Shown here in pieces: positions 61,073 through 61,090 of a stretch of 61,090 nucleotides of DNA. Source of the DNA: Spirochaetota bacterium. GTDB lineage: Bacteria > Spirochaetota > Spirochaetia > SPDA01 > JAJSAL01. The DNA lies in assembly GCA_024274705.1 (NCBI GenBank), contig JAJSAL010000030.1:1-61090 (forward strand), read 5' to 3'. The translations under genes and the position numbers were made by a program. The notes under the pieces are model-generated. The model was not told the DNA's origin. It made no database searches and was given only the letters and a program-made list of their open reading frames with translations. Every line of letters begins with the position of its first letter. Positions within the stretch are counted from its first letter, which is position 1.

Positions 61073-61090
61073 TCCTGGTTTGATATGAAA

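Noticed and set aside
1..61090. CRISPR arrays, IS elements, prophage genes, rRNA operon, replication origin
   Set aside because: No regularly spaced direct repeats, transposase, integrase, phage structural genes, rRNA sequence or DnaA-box cluster was seen.

Overview
The window looks like chromosomal DNA of a free-living or environmental spirochaete. The evidence is a P83/100-family protein, a FlgF-FlgG operon, a PAS histidine kinase/sigma-54 activator pair beside murG-cvpA that resembles the Borrelia Hk2/Rrp2 pair, many lipoproteins with short lipoboxes, PEGA-type surface repeats, and a stand-alone groES. Genes are tightly packed on both strands, with many 4-nt overlaps. I see no prophage, IS element, CRISPR array or rRNA. 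There is one tRNA.

Layout. 1-1800: two secreted or lipid-anchored surface proteins on the minus strand. 1.9-11.4 kb: gpmI, a CYTH protein, an MBL hydrolase, a three-gene operon (HTH-EIIA, EIIA, CPA2 antiporter), galM, a two-module AAA+ ATPase, rnhA. 11.5-18.6 kb: a comM/yifB remnant that has lost its ATPase core, htrA, uvrB, a caspase-like lipoprotein with an outer-membrane-type protein, an SH3 lipoprotein and a DUF445 protein. 18.7-26.7 kb: Na/Pi cotransporter, an exported protein, then murG-cvpA-clamp-loader subunit-histidine kinase-sigma-54 activator. 26.7-33.1 kb: J-domain protein, aspartokinase with a DapF-like protein lacking both catalytic cysteines, PNP, a JAMM-DinG helicase fusion, groES. 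33.2-38.2 kb: TPR/SEC-C protein, an RpoS-like sigma factor behind a well-matched sigma-54 promoter, then a transglutaminase/TPR gene broken by an in-frame stop and a DUF1566 lipoprotein. 38.3-39.0 kb: a VapBC-type toxin-antitoxin pair in AT-rich DNA. 39.2-49.1 kb: ppdK, a beta-propeller protein, P83/100, HAD phosphatase, ParB-like domain protein, PBP1A. 49.3-55.3 kb: a seven-gene minus-strand envelope operon (MlaE-MlaF-MlaD, TPR lipoprotein, membrane protein, M23 peptidase, PEGA-like protein). 55.5-61.1 kb: amidohydrolase, two cyclic-nucleotide-domain proteins, a membrane HEFGH protein, tRNA-Thr, flgF-flgG.

The most suggestive circuit is regulatory. A kinase/sigma-54 activator pair lies 8 kb from an alternative sigma factor whose start is preceded by a -24/-12 element with exact GG-N10-GC spacing. 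This parallels the RpoN-RpoS cascade of Borrelia. Other unusual points are the JAMM-helicase fusion, the cysteine-less DapF homologue behind lysC, two PTS EIIA proteins coupled to an antiporter, an Mla ATPase without the catalytic glutamate, and two genes interrupted by single nonsense codons whose frames continue cleanly beyond them.

All function calls come from reading motifs and from memory of protein families; no database search was run. Start codons were moved from the longest open frame where a ribosome binding site, promoter or terminator argued for it.
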